NCBI GenBank assembly: GCA_965227335.1
Contig: CBDDFV010000006.1
Span: 124,001-188,000 of the forward strand
Length of the DNA stretch: 64,000 nucleotides
Reading direction: 5' to 3'
Source of the DNA: CBDDFV01 sp965227335
GTDB taxonomy: Bacteria > Planctomycetota > Phycisphaerae > Phycisphaerales > SM1A02
The translations under genes were made by a program, and so were the position numbers. Within the stretch, counting starts at the first letter, position 1. Every line of letters begins with the position of its first letter. Positions 37,230 to 45,633 of the stretch are shown here, piece after piece. Under the pieces are notes generated by a model, which did not search any database, was not told the origin of the DNA, and was given only the letters and a program-made list of their open reading frames with translations.

Positions 37230-37510
37230 GACCGCCCCTCCTCCTTCGCGAAGAAGGCGGCCGCTTTTTTTAGAAAGTCCCGTTCCATGCGCAGCCGCGC
37301 ATTCTCCTTGCGCAGGTGCTCGAGTTCGTCGACCTCGGAGGCGAATCGCGTGCGCGGCGCCGCCGCGTCCTGCTGGGCGACCCAACTGGCGAGCGTCGCC
37401 GCCGAGACCCCCACGGCTTCCGCTGCCCGCTTCTTCGTGAACCCCTCTTCGGTCACCAGACGAACCGCTTCACGCCGGAACTCGTCCGAGTACTTCGATC
37501 GATTGCCCAT
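37226..37510 (-). CDS. IS3-family OrfA (HTH protein)
   Basis: 94 aa. HTH_Tnp_1-type helix-turn-helix KYSDEFRREAVRLVTEEGFT ... KRAAEAVGVSAATLASW, then a leucine-zipper region (VDELEHLRKENARLRMERDF) ending in LKKAAAFFAKE, as in IS3 OrfA. The AAAAAAG run in the KKAAAFF coding region at about 37265-37271 is the usual kind of slippery site for making the OrfAB fusion. Confidence 0.92.
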   Translation of the reverse strand: MGNRSKYSDEFRREAVRLVTEEGFTKKRAAEAVGVSAATLASWVAQQDAAAPRTRFASEVDELEHLRKENARLRMERDFLKKAAAFFAKEEGRS

Positions 37511-37596
37511 CGCATGACTCCTTCCGCCGGGCAGTATCCCGGCTCGGTGTGGAGTCCGCTATTCGTGGGCCACCTCAGATGACGCCGGAGGCTGCG

Positions 37597-40500
37597 CTAT
37601 CGCTCAATACGTTCCAGTTCGCCGGACAATCCAACAAAACTGGCCTGCTCCATTGCGTCGATAGCGTCGAGGCACCGCGTCTTGATCGAAGCGTCGTTCG
37701 ACTGCGAATAGAGCCGGATCACGATCTTCGATAGATCGCTCCCAACCATGGCGCCGTGCGTGCGAATGTCGCCCGCCTCCGCCTTGAACTTCTCTATGCC
37801 TACCTCAATCAACCTGCAAACAAGGTCTGGCAGGCGGACCGCAGAGTCTTCGATGGCCCGAATTACAGGCTTTAGGGCCTCTGCGCTGGGATTGGCGTCG
37901 AGCAACGCCTCCAACATCCTCTCCTGCTCCGCCGGCTCAAGCTCGGTGATGCGACGAAATGCAGCGGCGGCCTTTGCTTGGATGTCCGCCTCGTCGCCAA
38001 AGAACGGCATCAGGAGATCGCGACATCGCCCGCCGACCTCCTGGTGCGCGATGTTCGTTGCGTACACCGTTGCCGCAGCCATCCGCATTTCAGTCGTTCC
38101 TGTGCGAAGAGGTGCCGCATCCGCCTCCGCCGCAGTTAGGCTCAAGGCAAGCAAACAGCACAACCGCGAACCCGTCTCGACGATGGCGACATCGTTGCTC
38201 CCGATCATGTCGTGAAGAACAGGACGTATCGCGGCGTAGTCGTGATGCCCCGCGTCATGTACGAAGTGCTCGAGGATAGAGGTCTTTAGCAACACGTCAT
38301 CGGCGCTGACGCACTCGACAAACCACTGTATTGCCAGGCCCGGCTGCGTTCTAAGCAGCGCAAGAAGTGCCCGAATGGCCTGTGACCGCACAGCGATGGA
38401 CGCGTCATGGGCAAGGCTGTCAACTGCGTTTATGACGGTACCCGCCGGACCGCGATCGTTGTACATCAGCCCGGCGATTGCATTTGCCGCAGAACCCCGT
38501 GTTGAGTTCAAGCCGGCCATGTCGGGGTCGCCTCCGTGGTAGAGTTGGCCACTAGGTGCTTCTTTCCGCCACATCTCCTCGGTCGGATCAGGGTCTTCTG
38601 TCGCATACCACGCGGTGATCTCGACAACGCTCGGCGGCCACTCGAGCCCGCTCCACTTACCAACGAGGTAGGTGACCCAAAGACCTGAAGGGCGTTTCGG
38701 AAGTGCATGAACTCGCTCAATGAGTGAAACGACATCGGCGAGCCACCCACCGTTGTCGCGTGGAGGCGGTGTCTCTGCGACCCCGCGGAGAACAGCCTCG
38801 AAGTAACTTGCTGGAAGTGCGGTCGACATCCTCTTCGTCAGTGCAACAAACCGCTTCGGGTCAGCTATCGCCTTCGACCTCAGCGACTCTGCAAGCTGAC
38901 GTTGTCGACTCTCGACCCCGCCATACTTCTCCATGGCTGAAAGCCACTGCTCGTCCGTCATCTTATCCTGTGCTTCGACCGGGATCGGCGGATCGACGCG
39001 AACGACCTCGATCGGCTTGGGCGGCTCGCTCGTGATGCCAGGGAACTTCCTTCGCAGTTCTGACAATTTGGCGTGACCAGCTTTTCCCAGCCGGCCCTGG
39101 TCCATGGCCTCCAACAGCCGCAGTTGACGAAGTCCTCGCAGCCGAGGAAGGCCCGCCTCCACCTCGTCGCGAAGATCGACGATGACTTGCTCCAAGGCTC
39201 TGAACGCCTCGATAGAGCAGGACGGAGACGCCACCCGGACGGCCTCGATGGAGCGATAGCTCGCCGTGATCCCCTCTCCAGCGTCGCCGCTAGAAGATGC
39301 ATATCCGACCTTCAGGCGTCGCGGGTCTTCGGTCAAATAGCGAGCGATGCGCTCGGAGTAGACTAAAGGTGCAGCCGACCACGCTCGCAGAAGGAGGTAC
39401 GTGATCGCATCATGCGGAAACGTCAAGTAAGGGGCGATCAACCGATCGAGGTCGCCTGGAGACGAGCGGGCCAGCCCTTCCATCGCCCGGGCAAGAGACT
39501 TAAGGAGCGAGTCATAGATCGGGTACGTGTCATCACCAAACAAACGGCATGACCACAGCGGATCAGAGTCTAGACAATCACTGCTTGTTCTTGCGTACTT
39601 CGCGACAAAGTCCGCGACGCGCGGCAAGATGTGCTCGGTGAATTCCAACTCCGCCCCTGCCGCCTTGGCGATGACACCGTGATCATCACCGTCCGCATCC
39701 AAATGTCGCCAAAGACCCACTGGTGGAGCATGCTGGTCGGTCTCATCACCGAGACTCTCACGTTCTTCGGCCGCTTGCTCCCCCCTCTGAAGCACCCGAT
39801 CGAGCCATACCGCGATGGCCTCAGCCGCCATGGCCGGTGCCTCGGTGCTCATCGAGTACAACGTAGTCCACCAGTTGTCATTAACCGCGAACCCAGGACG
39901 TGTTCCATCCAACGTTCCGTCACGGATAAGTGACAAGAACAGATCGAACATCTGGCGGCTATAGAAGACGTGACCGTTTCGGCATGCATACTGCAGATAC
40001 TGGCACCACGCGTCGTCGTCGCGCCGGTTTTTGATCAACAGGGTGGCGACGCGGGCCGAGCGGCCCTTGAGAACATCCGGCATCGCGCACAGCCACACGG
40101 TTCGCCATTCCTCCTGTTCCTCGCCACTGGTCAACCCCGACTCAAGGACACCGGCCGCATCGAGACAATCGAACCACCCAGTGTGGTTTGACACCGCGCG
40201 ATTCACGTGATTGAGCCAGTCGGGATCAGCGGCCCCAAACTCGGCGAGCACCGTCCATTCTGACTGCATTGGGTCGGTTGCTGCCGAAAGAAACTGCAAG
40301 ACAGTCCGCTTGATGTGGAACCGAACCCTCCCATCCATAAGGACGGCCCGAAGCTGCTCTTGGTACCGATGCGGGTCACTTGACCGCAGAAATGAGAGTA
40401 GCTGACGGACCTGTGCACGGCGGAACAGATGCTGCTCACAATCCAATAGCAATCTCAGGAGACACCCGCCCGTTTGCCCGAACCGCCGAGCAAACACATG

Positions 40501-42162
40501 GTCAAAGAAGGCCTCGTGAAAGAACCGAACACGACGATCCAATAAGACTATGACGTGCTCGGACGCCAACGTATCGGCGTCAGCGCCAAGCGCGTCAGGT
40601 AGCATGTTCTCCGGGGCCGAGAGCTCTTGATGATCGCTCAACCAACCCGCCAGCCAGTTCACGACATCAGCGAATGCGCATTCGCGGCCGAGGCGCTGCG
40701 TACATCTTCGCTGTTTCTCCTTCCAGAATGACGCGAAGAGCTCATCACGACTCTCGAGGCCTTCGCTTTCGTTGCGTGTCAGGGCCATGAACATGGCTAA
40801 GTGAAGCGGGACGACCAATAGCGGCCTAAGCTTCGGGTGGACCTCTCGATCACCGAGGATCTCATCCACCGTTGTCACATCGAACGCTTCGATCGTGACG
40901 ATCTCGAAGCCCGAGTCCCGGGCTGCCAGCGACCGCATTCGATGGTCGTGTTCAAGGTCGAATGCCCGGCATGCAACGATCACCCTGAGGTTCGGATACG
41001 CGTCGGCCTCAGTCCGCAGCTGCTCAAAGAGCGACCATACGTTCGCACGGCGCCCAGACGCCAGGCTGACGGCATCGAGTTGGTCAACGACAAGCACGCA
41101 ATTGCCGCCATCCGCCAGGCCTGCAAGTACGGCTACCGGCGATGCGGGCAGTGAAAGCGCCTTTCCGAGCCGTTGTGGTGTGAGAATACTCTCGTCAATT
41201 ATGTCCATCCGCACCGGTAGGACGGGGATGCCCTCTACGCGCAGGCGATCGATAACGCGGGCACATGCGCTGCTCTTGCCCCCGCCCGCACCGCCGGAGA
41301 TCAGCGTGCGTTTAGCGCAAGGGAGACCGTCTGGAGCGAGCAGCTTTTCGGTGCCGGGCAACGCCTGAAGCGTTCCCCCGATCAGCTGCTCGCGGAGGGG
41401 AGAGATGTACGACTCACACAACGTGTCGACCATCTCACGGACCGTCGCATCTACCTTCCAGTCTTTCCGACGGAACCCAAGAGCACCCAGATGCTCAAGG
41501 AGCATCTGCCGGTCAATCTGCTGGTGCATATGGTCAAGCAGGTACTCGGCCATAAGCCTTCGGATCGCCGGCGCGTCAACCTCGCCGCCGCTTTCTGGAT
41601 AAACCAGGAGCGCAATGAACGATTCAGTTTGGGTTCGCAAGGACGTCTCGTCTGCCGTACGAATCTGAAGTCGGGTCAGGAACTTCCTCGTCCGCTCGCT
41701 GTCGCCATCGAACAGGGGCAAGAGATAGTTGTCGAAGTCGGCGCTCAGGTCTTTCGACTGGTTGAGTCGTTGCCGCAGCGTATCGGCGCTCATGGCGACC
41801 GATCGAATCTCTTCAAGCCGCGCTGCTCCGAGTGTCGAAGCAAATACGGCTACGTTGCGACTGTCCCGTTCAACGTGCGACTTCAGATCGTCAAGGATAG
41901 ACCTGCCCTGCGCGTCGCGCTTGACCAGCGCCGCAAGTGTCCATCCCGCAGCAGCGCTCGTCTGACGTTTCAGCGACCAAAACTCAAGATCCCCTGTTGA
42001 GGTCTGCACGCTGAACTCGACTCCCCGCGACTGCTCCGGGTCGAGTGACTCGTAGGTCACATATTCAGCGCGACCGGCAATGACGCGTAACGCGGCATCG
42101 ACCGTCCACAAGGCCTCGTACTGGTCGCCGGCTTTTCCGGCGGCTCCACCCTTGGCAGGCAT
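37597..42162 (-). CDS. Avs-like STAND NTPase with N-terminal nuclease-like domain
   Basis: 1,521 aa from ATG 42162 (ATG 42201 possible). Residues about 1-180: a helix AGKAGDQYEALWTVDAALRV then EFSV ... LEFWSLKRQ, the (D/E)-x-K pattern of Cap4/DUF4297-like restriction-type nucleases. Residues about 285-560: P-loop NTPase with Walker A SGGAGGGKSSA (about 289-299) and Walker B CVLVVDQLDAVS (about 355-366), plus a winged-helix-like region. Residues about 600-1521 are helical HEAT/TPR-like (for example AVRSQAIRALLALLRTQPG) and would be the sensor. This is the layout of Avs-type antiviral STAND proteins, which bind a phage protein, oligomerise and cut DNA. It starts 59 bp from the right att repeat. 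Exact family unproven. Confidence 0.72.
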   Translation of the reverse strand: MPAKGGAAGKAGDQYEALWTVDAALRVIAGRAEYVTYESLDPEQSRGVEFSVQTSTGDLEFWSLKRQTSAAAGWTLAALVKRDAQGRSILDDLKSHVERDSRNVAVFASTLGAARLEEIRSVAMSADTLRQRLNQSKDLSADFDNYLLPLFDGDSERTRKFLTRLQIRTADETSLRTQTESFIALLVYPESGGEVDAPAIRRLMAEYLLDHMHQQIDRQMLLEHLGALGFRRKDWKVDATVREMVDTLCESYISPLREQLIGGTLQALPGTEKLLAPDGLPCAKRTLISGGAGGGKSSACARVIDRLRVEGIPVLPVRMDIIDESILTPQRLGKALSLPASPVAVLAGLADGGNCVLVVDQLDAVSLASGRRANVWSLFEQLRTEADAYPNLRVIVACRAFDLEHDHRMRSLAARDSGFEIVTIEAFDVTTVDEILGDREVHPKLRPLLVVPLHLAMFMALTRNESEGLESRDELFASFWKEKQRRCTQRLGRECAFADVVNWLAGWLSDHQELSAPENMLPDALGADADTLASEHVIVLLDRRVRFFHEAFFDHVFARRFGQTGGCLLRLLLDCEQHLFRRAQVRQLLSFLRSSDPHRYQEQLRAVLMDGRVRFHIKRTVLQFLSAATDPMQSEWTVLAEFGAADPDWLNHVNRAVSNHTGWFDCLDAAGVLESGLTSGEEQEEWRTVWLCAMPDVLKGRSARVATLLIKNRRDDDAWCQYLQYACRNGHVFYSRQMFDLFLSLIRDGTLDGTRPGFAVNDNWWTTLYSMSTEAPAMAAEAIAVWLDRVLQRGEQAAEERESLGDETDQHAPPVGLWRHLDADGDDHGVIAKAAGAELEFTEHILPRVADFVAKYARTSSDCLDSDPLWSCRLFGDDTYPIYDSLLKSLARAMEGLARSSPGDLDRLIAPYLTFPHDAITYLLLRAWSAAPLVYSERIARYLTEDPRRLKVGYASSSGDAGEGITASYRSIEAVRVASPSCSIEAFRALEQVIVDLRDEVEAGLPRLRGLRQLRLLEAMDQGRLGKAGHAKLSELRRKFPGITSEPPKPIEVVRVDPPIPVEAQDKMTDEQWLSAMEKYGGVESRQRQLAESLRSKAIADPKRFVALTKRMSTALPASYFEAVLRGVAETPPPRDNGGWLADVVSLIERVHALPKRPSGLWVTYLVGKWSGLEWPPSVVEITAWYATEDPDPTEEMWRKEAPSGQLYHGGDPDMAGLNSTRGSAANAIAGLMYNDRGPAGTVINAVDSLAHDASIAVRSQAIRALLALLRTQPGLAIQWFVECVSADDVLLKTSILEHFVHDAGHHDYAAIRPVLHDMIGSNDVAIVETGSRLCCLLALSLTAAEADAAPLRTGTTEMRMAAATVYATNIAHQEVGGRCRDLLMPFFGDEADIQAKAAAAFRRITELEPAEQERMLEALLDANPSAEALKPVIRAIEDSAVRLPDLVCRLIEVGIEKFKAEAGDIRTHGAMVGSDLSKIVIRLYSQSNDASIKTRCLDAIDAMEQASFVGLSGELERIER

Positions 42163-42358
42163 GGCCCTAATCCTACCCGGACTCGTGCGAACGACGGGCA
42201 CACCGACAGCCGCCCCACTTCACCTTGCACAAGCGCTTGCACGGACCCGCGTCCACCCGGGTCAACGCCTGGCCTCTTGTGACCAATCCCGGCAAAATCC
42301 CCCGTCTCCCGGCTCCTCCGCCCCGATCGCCGTAACCGTCGCCCAGGGCAAAAGAAAG

Positions 42359-42387
42359 CCGCCGCTGACCTCTCTGGTCAACGGCGG
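42359..42387 (-). terminator. terminator behind the tRNA-Gly 3' half (right copy)
   Basis: Same 12-bp stem and AGAGA loop as at 2529-2557, with a T-rich tail on the minus strand. It could also block read-through between the tRNA side and the STAND gene promoter. Confidence 0.7.
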
Positions 42388-42394
42388 TCATCAA

Positions 42395-42436
42395 AGCGGG
42401 TGAAGGGATTCGAACCCTCGACATTCACGTTGGCAA
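42395..42436 (-). pseudogene. tRNA-Gly(GCC) 3' half (right copy)
   Basis: Identical to the left copy from anticodon loop TTGCCAA through T-arm GAGGG-TTCGAAT-CCCTT to CACCCGC and discriminator T. No 5' half follows toward higher coordinates: the bases after the loop belong to the mobile element. Confidence 0.87.
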
Positions 42437-42568
42437 GGCCTGAAAAAGCCACTGACGATGCCTCCAGCGGCCTTTTGCACTACACTTGCCGCAGAAACTG
42501 CACTACAAATTTCTGGAGGGCGACCAGCGTGGAAGCCCCTCGCGAGGCCAGTGTAGAGGCTCATCGTC

Positions 42569-43822
42569 GTGTCCGAAACCAGCCGCAAGCGACGCATCCC
42601 GAAGCTCCGCTACACGGAGAACCGTGGCATCGGGTGGCACGTCAGCTATCGCGATCCGGAGACCGGCACGCCCAAGAAGCACCGCTTCGGGATGGTCACC
42701 AAGGGCGAGGCGAACAAAGCCTATGAGGCATGGCTCGCCGCCTGGCTCCAGGACAACCATGAGGCCGCTGCCGCCGTCCGACCCGGCCACGCCGCGAAAA
42801 CCGAGGCCCGACAGAAGCGGGCCGAGCGGGAAGCTGTCCGGGCCGAGGTGAAGGCCGAGCCCGGCTCTCTGGTCCACGTGGCTTCCGGCCTGTTCAAGTA
42901 CGACGAGTCCCGGGTCCGCAAGCCCGGCGAACGACGCGCAGCAGGAACCATCGCCCCGCGGGCGATGCTGAACCGCAAGAAGGAGATCAAGGACTTCCTC
43001 ACCTTCATCAACGAGCGGCATGGCCGCGGGGCCGCGTCCAGGCTCCACGTCTGCGACCTCGAAATGTCGGACGTGGAAGAGTTCAACCAGGAGCTCGTCG
43101 CGAAGGGCTTCTCAGCGGCCTCTGTCAACGGGCGCATCCAGGCGGTGAAGCGTCTGATCGATCGTTCTGGTCGCCCGGAGTACGGGCAGCAGGTGCTCGG
43201 CTGGAACTGGGACTCGCTCGACAGGACACCCGGACGAGCGGCCGAGCACCGCCAGCTTCCCACACTGAAGCAGCTGAAGGCCCTGCTCGCCGCGGCCGAC
43301 GCCCGCGGGAAGGCGATGATCTGGCTCGGCATCGGGCTCGGCTTGGGGCAGACCGACATCGCGAACCTCCGCGTTGGCCAGATCGACAAGAAGGGGTACG
43401 ACCTCCGCCGGGGCAAGACCGGAATCGACAGGTACGGTGACACGCCGCCCGGTGTGTGGAGTGCGATCCAGGCGTACCTCGCGGAAACGCCCCGCCCTGA
43501 AGGCCAACTCATGTTCGTCACCAAGAACGGCAAGCCGGTGGTCCACACCCGGTCGGACGGCGTGCAGCAATGGTGGCAGCGGCTCCGCGAGGGAATTGGC
43601 GAGTCGAAGGACACACTCGGTGGCTTCTACACGCTCCGTCACCTTGGAGCAACGGAGTACGGGTCTCGCAATGGCTGCTCCATCATCGCCATGAAGCAGT
43701 GGCTCGGACACTCGGCGAGCTCTTCGATGGCTGACCGCTACATGAAGCCCGTGCCGCCAGAGCATCGGAAGCTCATCGAGTGGGTCCGTGGGCAGCTGTG
43801 CAATACCCAAACCAAGGAGTAG
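42569..43822 (+). CDS. tyrosine recombinase (element integrase 2) with atypical box I
   Basis: 417 aa from GTG 42569. Basic N-terminus, core-binding domain around residues 85-200 (EEFNQELVAKGFSAASVNGR), then a catalytic domain. The C-terminal motifs are present: Arg in YTLRHLGATEYG, His in QWLGHSASS, nucleophile Tyr in ADRYMKPVP. Box I reads IGLGLGQTDIANLRV, with no Arg where TGlRxxE is usual; planctomycete integrases often have such a 'GFGNTD' type box. Adjacent to the right tRNA-Gly repeat, it is the likely enzyme for that site. Convergent with gajB. Confidence 0.88.
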   Translation: MSETSRKRRIPKLRYTENRGIGWHVSYRDPETGTPKKHRFGMVTKGEANKAYEAWLAAWLQDNHEAAAAVRPGHAAKTEARQKRAEREAVRAEVKAEPGSLVHVASGLFKYDESRVRKPGERRAAGTIAPRAMLNRKKEIKDFLTFINERHGRGAASRLHVCDLEMSDVEEFNQELVAKGFSAASVNGRIQAVKRLIDRSGRPEYGQQVLGWNWDSLDRTPGRAAEHRQLPTLKQLKALLAAADARGKAMIWLGIGLGLGQTDIANLRVGQIDKKGYDLRRGKTGIDRYGDTPPGVWSAIQAYLAETPRPEGQLMFVTKNGKPVVHTRSDGVQQWWQRLREGIGESKDTLGGFYTLRHLGATEYGSRNGCSIIAMKQWLGHSASSSMADRYMKPVPPEHRKLIEWVRGQLCNTQTKE

Positions 43823-43845
43823 CCCTGCCGACTAGGGCGGTCAGG

Positions 43846-45633
43846 TCAGACCGAACCAACCAAGTCCGCGAGAAAGGGCGACATTCCGTGCTCCCTGGAA
43901 TAGAGCACGTGCAAGTCATTCATTGCCCGTGTGACGCCCACGTAGAACAAGCGGCGCTGCTCTCGCCACTCTGATGTCTCGGGCTTGATTGAGAATCGAG
44001 GAAACACGCCCTCGTCGAGCAACGGCATGATGACGATCGGGAACTCTAACCCCTTTGCACTGTGAAGCGTAACGATGGTGATGTGTGACGGCGGTCCCCT
44101 CTTGACTGCAAACTCCGAGACCAACGTCGCTTCATGCAGGCCGCCCTCTTCAGTAGACGCTGTCAATGCTTCAAGTGACTCCAATTCGCGTTCCAGAGCC
44201 TCTTCAAGCAAGCCGGTCGGCCCAGCCGCTTGGGACTCAAACTCTGCCAGCCACTCGCTGAGTGGTACATCACTCCCTTGCATTGACCACAGGAATTTGA
44301 CGACCACTGGCCACGCAGTGTCGATATCCCTTGACCTATCTCCGGTACGGTCGATTGCATTCCAATCGCGAAGAAGGTGTCCGACGCTGGGTCGTTCGCC
44401 GTTCTCGCTGCAAATACACCAGGTCGTAGCATCGGCGATCCAAGTCACGAGCGGAGTTCGCTCGTATGGAATGCCCTTGTCCAGTCGTATGTACTTGAAA
44501 CCCTCGGCCGCGAACTCAATGGCCAAGGCCTGCGCCATGTTCCGGTCTTGCACAAGCAGACCAATATCACCCGGCTTCACAGCGTCACTTTCAAGTATTG
44601 CCGGTACCAAAGACTTGGCAGCATACTTCGCATGGGCCTCTTGTCGCGGGTTCCACTTTCTCGATGGTGCAGATACTTCATGAACTTGGACGGTACCGGT
44701 GTCTGCCCTGTGTGCACGATGTTTCCGATCCTCGCCTAGAGCTGCTGCTGCAATCCTGACTAGCGTTGTGCCGGAACGGTAATTGATTCGCAAATCCACT
44801 CGCTCAACGTCATTTCGCTCAGCGAACTCGATGAGGAGCTCTGGACGTGCGTCCTGAAGCTGCTCATAAATACACTGGTCGGGGTCTCCGACTCCGAAGA
44901 CCCGAACGCCATGGTCGCAGAGCGTTCCAACGATATCGTGCAGTGCAGCTCCGAGGTCTTGGTATTCATCAATCGCCACAACTGGGTGTTTGGCAGCGAT
45001 GCAGTCCCTGACCCATCTGCGTGTCTTAACAAGCTCGGCAGCAATATTCGTTATATCGTCGTAGTCAATGAGTCCACGGCTTCGCAATTGCCTTTCGTAC
45101 TCGATCGCCAAATCCTCAACACGGTCATCGAGAGCCTCAATGTCCCGTCCCCGGCTCTTGCGGAACCGCTCGACCCAGCTTCCCCAACCACCAAACCCGC
45201 CCCATTGTTCGTCCGCCGAAATCACTTTGCCAAGCGCCGCTTTGCCGCACTCAGTTCGGTCCGCAGTTCCCGCTACCCGCATGGGGTCAGGCAGTTCTAT
45301 GGAGGCCGGCTTGGCGTACGGCCGCAAGATGTGGCGAAGGCAGTACCCATGGACAGTTCCTACGAACAAGAAGGGCGATGTATTGACACCAAGAAGTTCG
45401 AGTCTCTTCAGTAGCTCGATTCGGCACTCGTTGCTATACGTGATGCACGCAACTCCTTGCGGTGCATGAACGTCTTCACTGAGCACACGAGCTACTTTCG
45501 CTGTCAGGACTTTTGTCTTGCCACTTCCCGGACCAGCAAGTACGCCACAATTACCCGTACTGTCATAGGCCGCCAACTGCTCGGCGTTGTCAGCAAAGTC
45601 TGCGGCGTGGCGTTTGTATTGGGATGAATTCAT
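43846..45633 (-). CDS. gajB: Gabija helicase, UvrD/Rep-like
   Basis: 595 aa; ATG 45633 overlaps the gajA stop by 4 bp. Superfamily 1A helicase motifs: Walker A VLAGPGSGKTKVLTAKVA (motif I), motif II AIDEYQDLGAALHD, motif IV-region NYRSGTTLVRIAA, motif V TLHSAKGLEFPIVIMPLLDE, motif VI LFYVGVTRAMNDLHVLYS. A UvrD-like gene directly downstream of and coupled to an OLD-type nuclease gene is the Gabija layout. GajB joins GajA in a complex that nicks and degrades DNA on phage infection. A plain repair helicase would not normally be coupled to an OLD nuclease on a mobile element. Confidence 0.9.
   Translation of the reverse strand: MNSSQYKRHAADFADNAEQLAAYDSTGNCGVLAGPGSGKTKVLTAKVARVLSEDVHAPQGVACITYSNECRIELLKRLELLGVNTSPFLFVGTVHGYCLRHILRPYAKPASIELPDPMRVAGTADRTECGKAALGKVISADEQWGGFGGWGSWVERFRKSRGRDIEALDDRVEDLAIEYERQLRSRGLIDYDDITNIAAELVKTRRWVRDCIAAKHPVVAIDEYQDLGAALHDIVGTLCDHGVRVFGVGDPDQCIYEQLQDARPELLIEFAERNDVERVDLRINYRSGTTLVRIAAAALGEDRKHRAHRADTGTVQVHEVSAPSRKWNPRQEAHAKYAAKSLVPAILESDAVKPGDIGLLVQDRNMAQALAIEFAAEGFKYIRLDKGIPYERTPLVTWIADATTWCICSENGERPSVGHLLRDWNAIDRTGDRSRDIDTAWPVVVKFLWSMQGSDVPLSEWLAEFESQAAGPTGLLEEALERELESLEALTASTEEGGLHEATLVSEFAVKRGPPSHITIVTLHSAKGLEFPIVIMPLLDEGVFPRFSIKPETSEWREQRRLFYVGVTRAMNDLHVLYSREHGMSPFLADLVGSV

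Larger units (their letters stand above)
36309..37577 (-). mobile_element. IS3-family insertion sequence
   Basis: 1,269 bp. The terminal inverted repeats at 36309-36340 and 37546-37577 are perfect over 32 bp (ends TGAGGTGGCC ... GGCCACCTCA). A 3-bp direct repeat GAT flanks the element (36306-36308 and 37578-37580), fitting IS3-group target duplication. It carries orfA and orfB in the standard overlapping order. It inserted within the integrase 3' remnant and ends 19 bp from the stop codon of the large STAND gene. Confidence 0.93.
42221..42436. repeat. 216-bp direct repeat, right copy (candidate attachment site)
   Basis: Same length, orientation and content as 2391-2606: flank with CAAGCGCTTG, terminator hairpin, tRNA-Gly 3' half, ending at the anticodon loop. 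The integrase gene at 42569 begins 132 bp beyond the breakpoint, the usual position of an integrase next to its att site. Confidence 0.88.

Noticed and set aside
43846..45633. A housekeeping UvrD/PcrA repair helicase
   Set aside because: It is too short for UvrD, is coupled by overlap to an OLD nuclease and lies among mobile defence cargo; Gabija fits better.
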